Shown here: positions 6,198 through 6,634 of the stretch, piece after piece
Numbering within the stretch: the first letter of the stretch is position 1
Layout of the letters: each line of letters starts with the position of its first letter
Assembly: GCA_003646935.1 (NCBI GenBank)
Contig: QMLW01000111.1
Span: forward strand, 1-6,634
Length of the DNA: 6,634 bases
Reading direction: 5' to 3'
DNA from: Deltaproteobacteria bacterium
GTDB lineage: Bacteria; Desulfobacterota; DSM-4660; Desulfatiglandales; B25-G16
Notes under the pieces: model-generated
Database searches by the model: none
What the model was told of the DNA's origin: nothing
The model's input: the letters and a program-made list of their open reading frames with translations, nothing else
Program-made: the position numbers and the translations under genes

Positions 6198-6634
6198 ATG
6201 GGCCTACATGATTTTACTATCTATGATGTTATAAACCTGAATGCCAGGTGCTATAAGCAAAGGCCTGCGTGGTTGGAGGTAGCCGATGGCCGTGAAATAA
6301 CGTTCGGCCAGCTCAAGGATGTGGTTGATCACCTCGCCAAGGGCCTGCAAGATGCGGGTTTGAACAAGGGCGATAGAATCGGCCTGATGGGGAAAAACAG
6401 CCTCGAGTACTTCCTGCTCTTTGGCGCTGCCTCCGCCCTGGGACTGATCGTCCTTCCTATTAATTGGCGATTGTCGGCGGAGGAGGCGGGAAATAACCTG
6501 GCTGATGGTGCACCACGGATTGTCTTCGCAGATCAAGAGTACCAGGAGTTGATCGAGGGACTCAAGGGCAGGCTAAGCTCTGTAGAACGGTACTATAATT
6601 TGAGCGGGGGCGGGAGTTTTCAAGACTTGAACGA
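6198..6634 (+). CDS. AMP-dependent acyl-CoA synthetase/ligase, N-terminal part (3' end outside window)
   Basis: The frame stays open from ATG 6198 to the window end, giving 145 complete codons without a stop. The sequence matches the N-terminus of class I adenylate-forming enzymes: DFTIYDVINLNARCY (5-19), a region where relatives often have an N-terminal helix, then DGREITFGQLKDVVDHLAKG (32-51, the family's TYxEL helix). GLNKGDRIGLMGKNSLEYF (56-74) corresponds to the Gv.kGDrVai...N..e motif, and GLIVLPINWRLSAEEAGNNL (84-103) to Gav.vPlN.rl...El. The nucleotide- and acyl-binding motifs lie beyond the window, so substrate and activity cannot be judged; long-chain fatty acyl or aromatic acid CoA ligase are both possible. 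It differs from the upstream partial ligase in subgroup (shorter FadD/AcsA-like N-terminus versus COG1022-like C-terminus), though no overlapping region is available to compare. It starts 13 bases after livF with a clear AGGAGG. Confidence 0.9.
   Translation, partial: MGLHDFTIYDVINLNARCYKQRPAWLEVADGREITFGQLKDVVDHLAKGLQDAGLNKGDRIGLMGKNSLEYFLLFGAASALGLIVLPINWRLSAEEAGNNLADGAPRIVFADQEYQELIEGLKGRLSSVERYYNLSGGGSFQDLN

Overview
This window is one contiguous gene cluster, all on the + strand. It encodes a five-component branched-chain-amino-acid-type (Liv/HAAT family) ABC importer placed between two AMP-forming acyl-CoA synthetases. Both synthetases are cut by the window edges. No RNA genes, mobile elements, CRISPR arrays or origins were seen. 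G+C is about one half by eye.

Layout: 2-907, C-terminal half of a long-chain-type acyl-CoA ligase; 912-1823, LivG-type ATPase with an unusual 40-residue N-terminal extension; 1808-2695, LivH-type permease; 2699-3766, LivM-type permease; 3767-3891, noncoding spacer ending in a near-perfect ribosome binding site; 3892-5268, exported periplasmic binding protein; 5269-5386, noncoding spacer with a 12-bp hairpin; 5387-6184, LivF-type ATPase with a basic C-terminal tail; 6198-6634, N-terminal 145 codons of a second AMP-dependent ligase, open to the window end. Spacings of 4, -16 and 3 bases in the first half and 13 bases before the last gene indicate one transcription unit. No promoter is visible, so it probably starts upstream of the window.

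How the parts fit: the binding protein would capture a small solute in the periplasm, LivH and LivM form the channel, and LivG and LivF hydrolyse ATP. Two CoA ligases in the same operon suggest, by inference only, that the imported solute is a carboxylic acid (aromatic, fatty or dicarboxylic) trapped as its CoA thioester, rather than leucine, isoleucine or valine.

Organism: a diderm bacterium is suggested by the soluble Sec-exported binding protein, which has no lipobox. The gene order (COG1022-like ligase, LivG, LivH, LivM, binding protein, LivF, ligase) and details such as the basic LivF tail resemble clusters I associate with anaerobic Desulfobacterota (sulfate reducers and syntrophs). This comes from memory, not from a search. 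The cluster type is known, but its substrate appears not to be established, so it is of moderate rather than high novelty.
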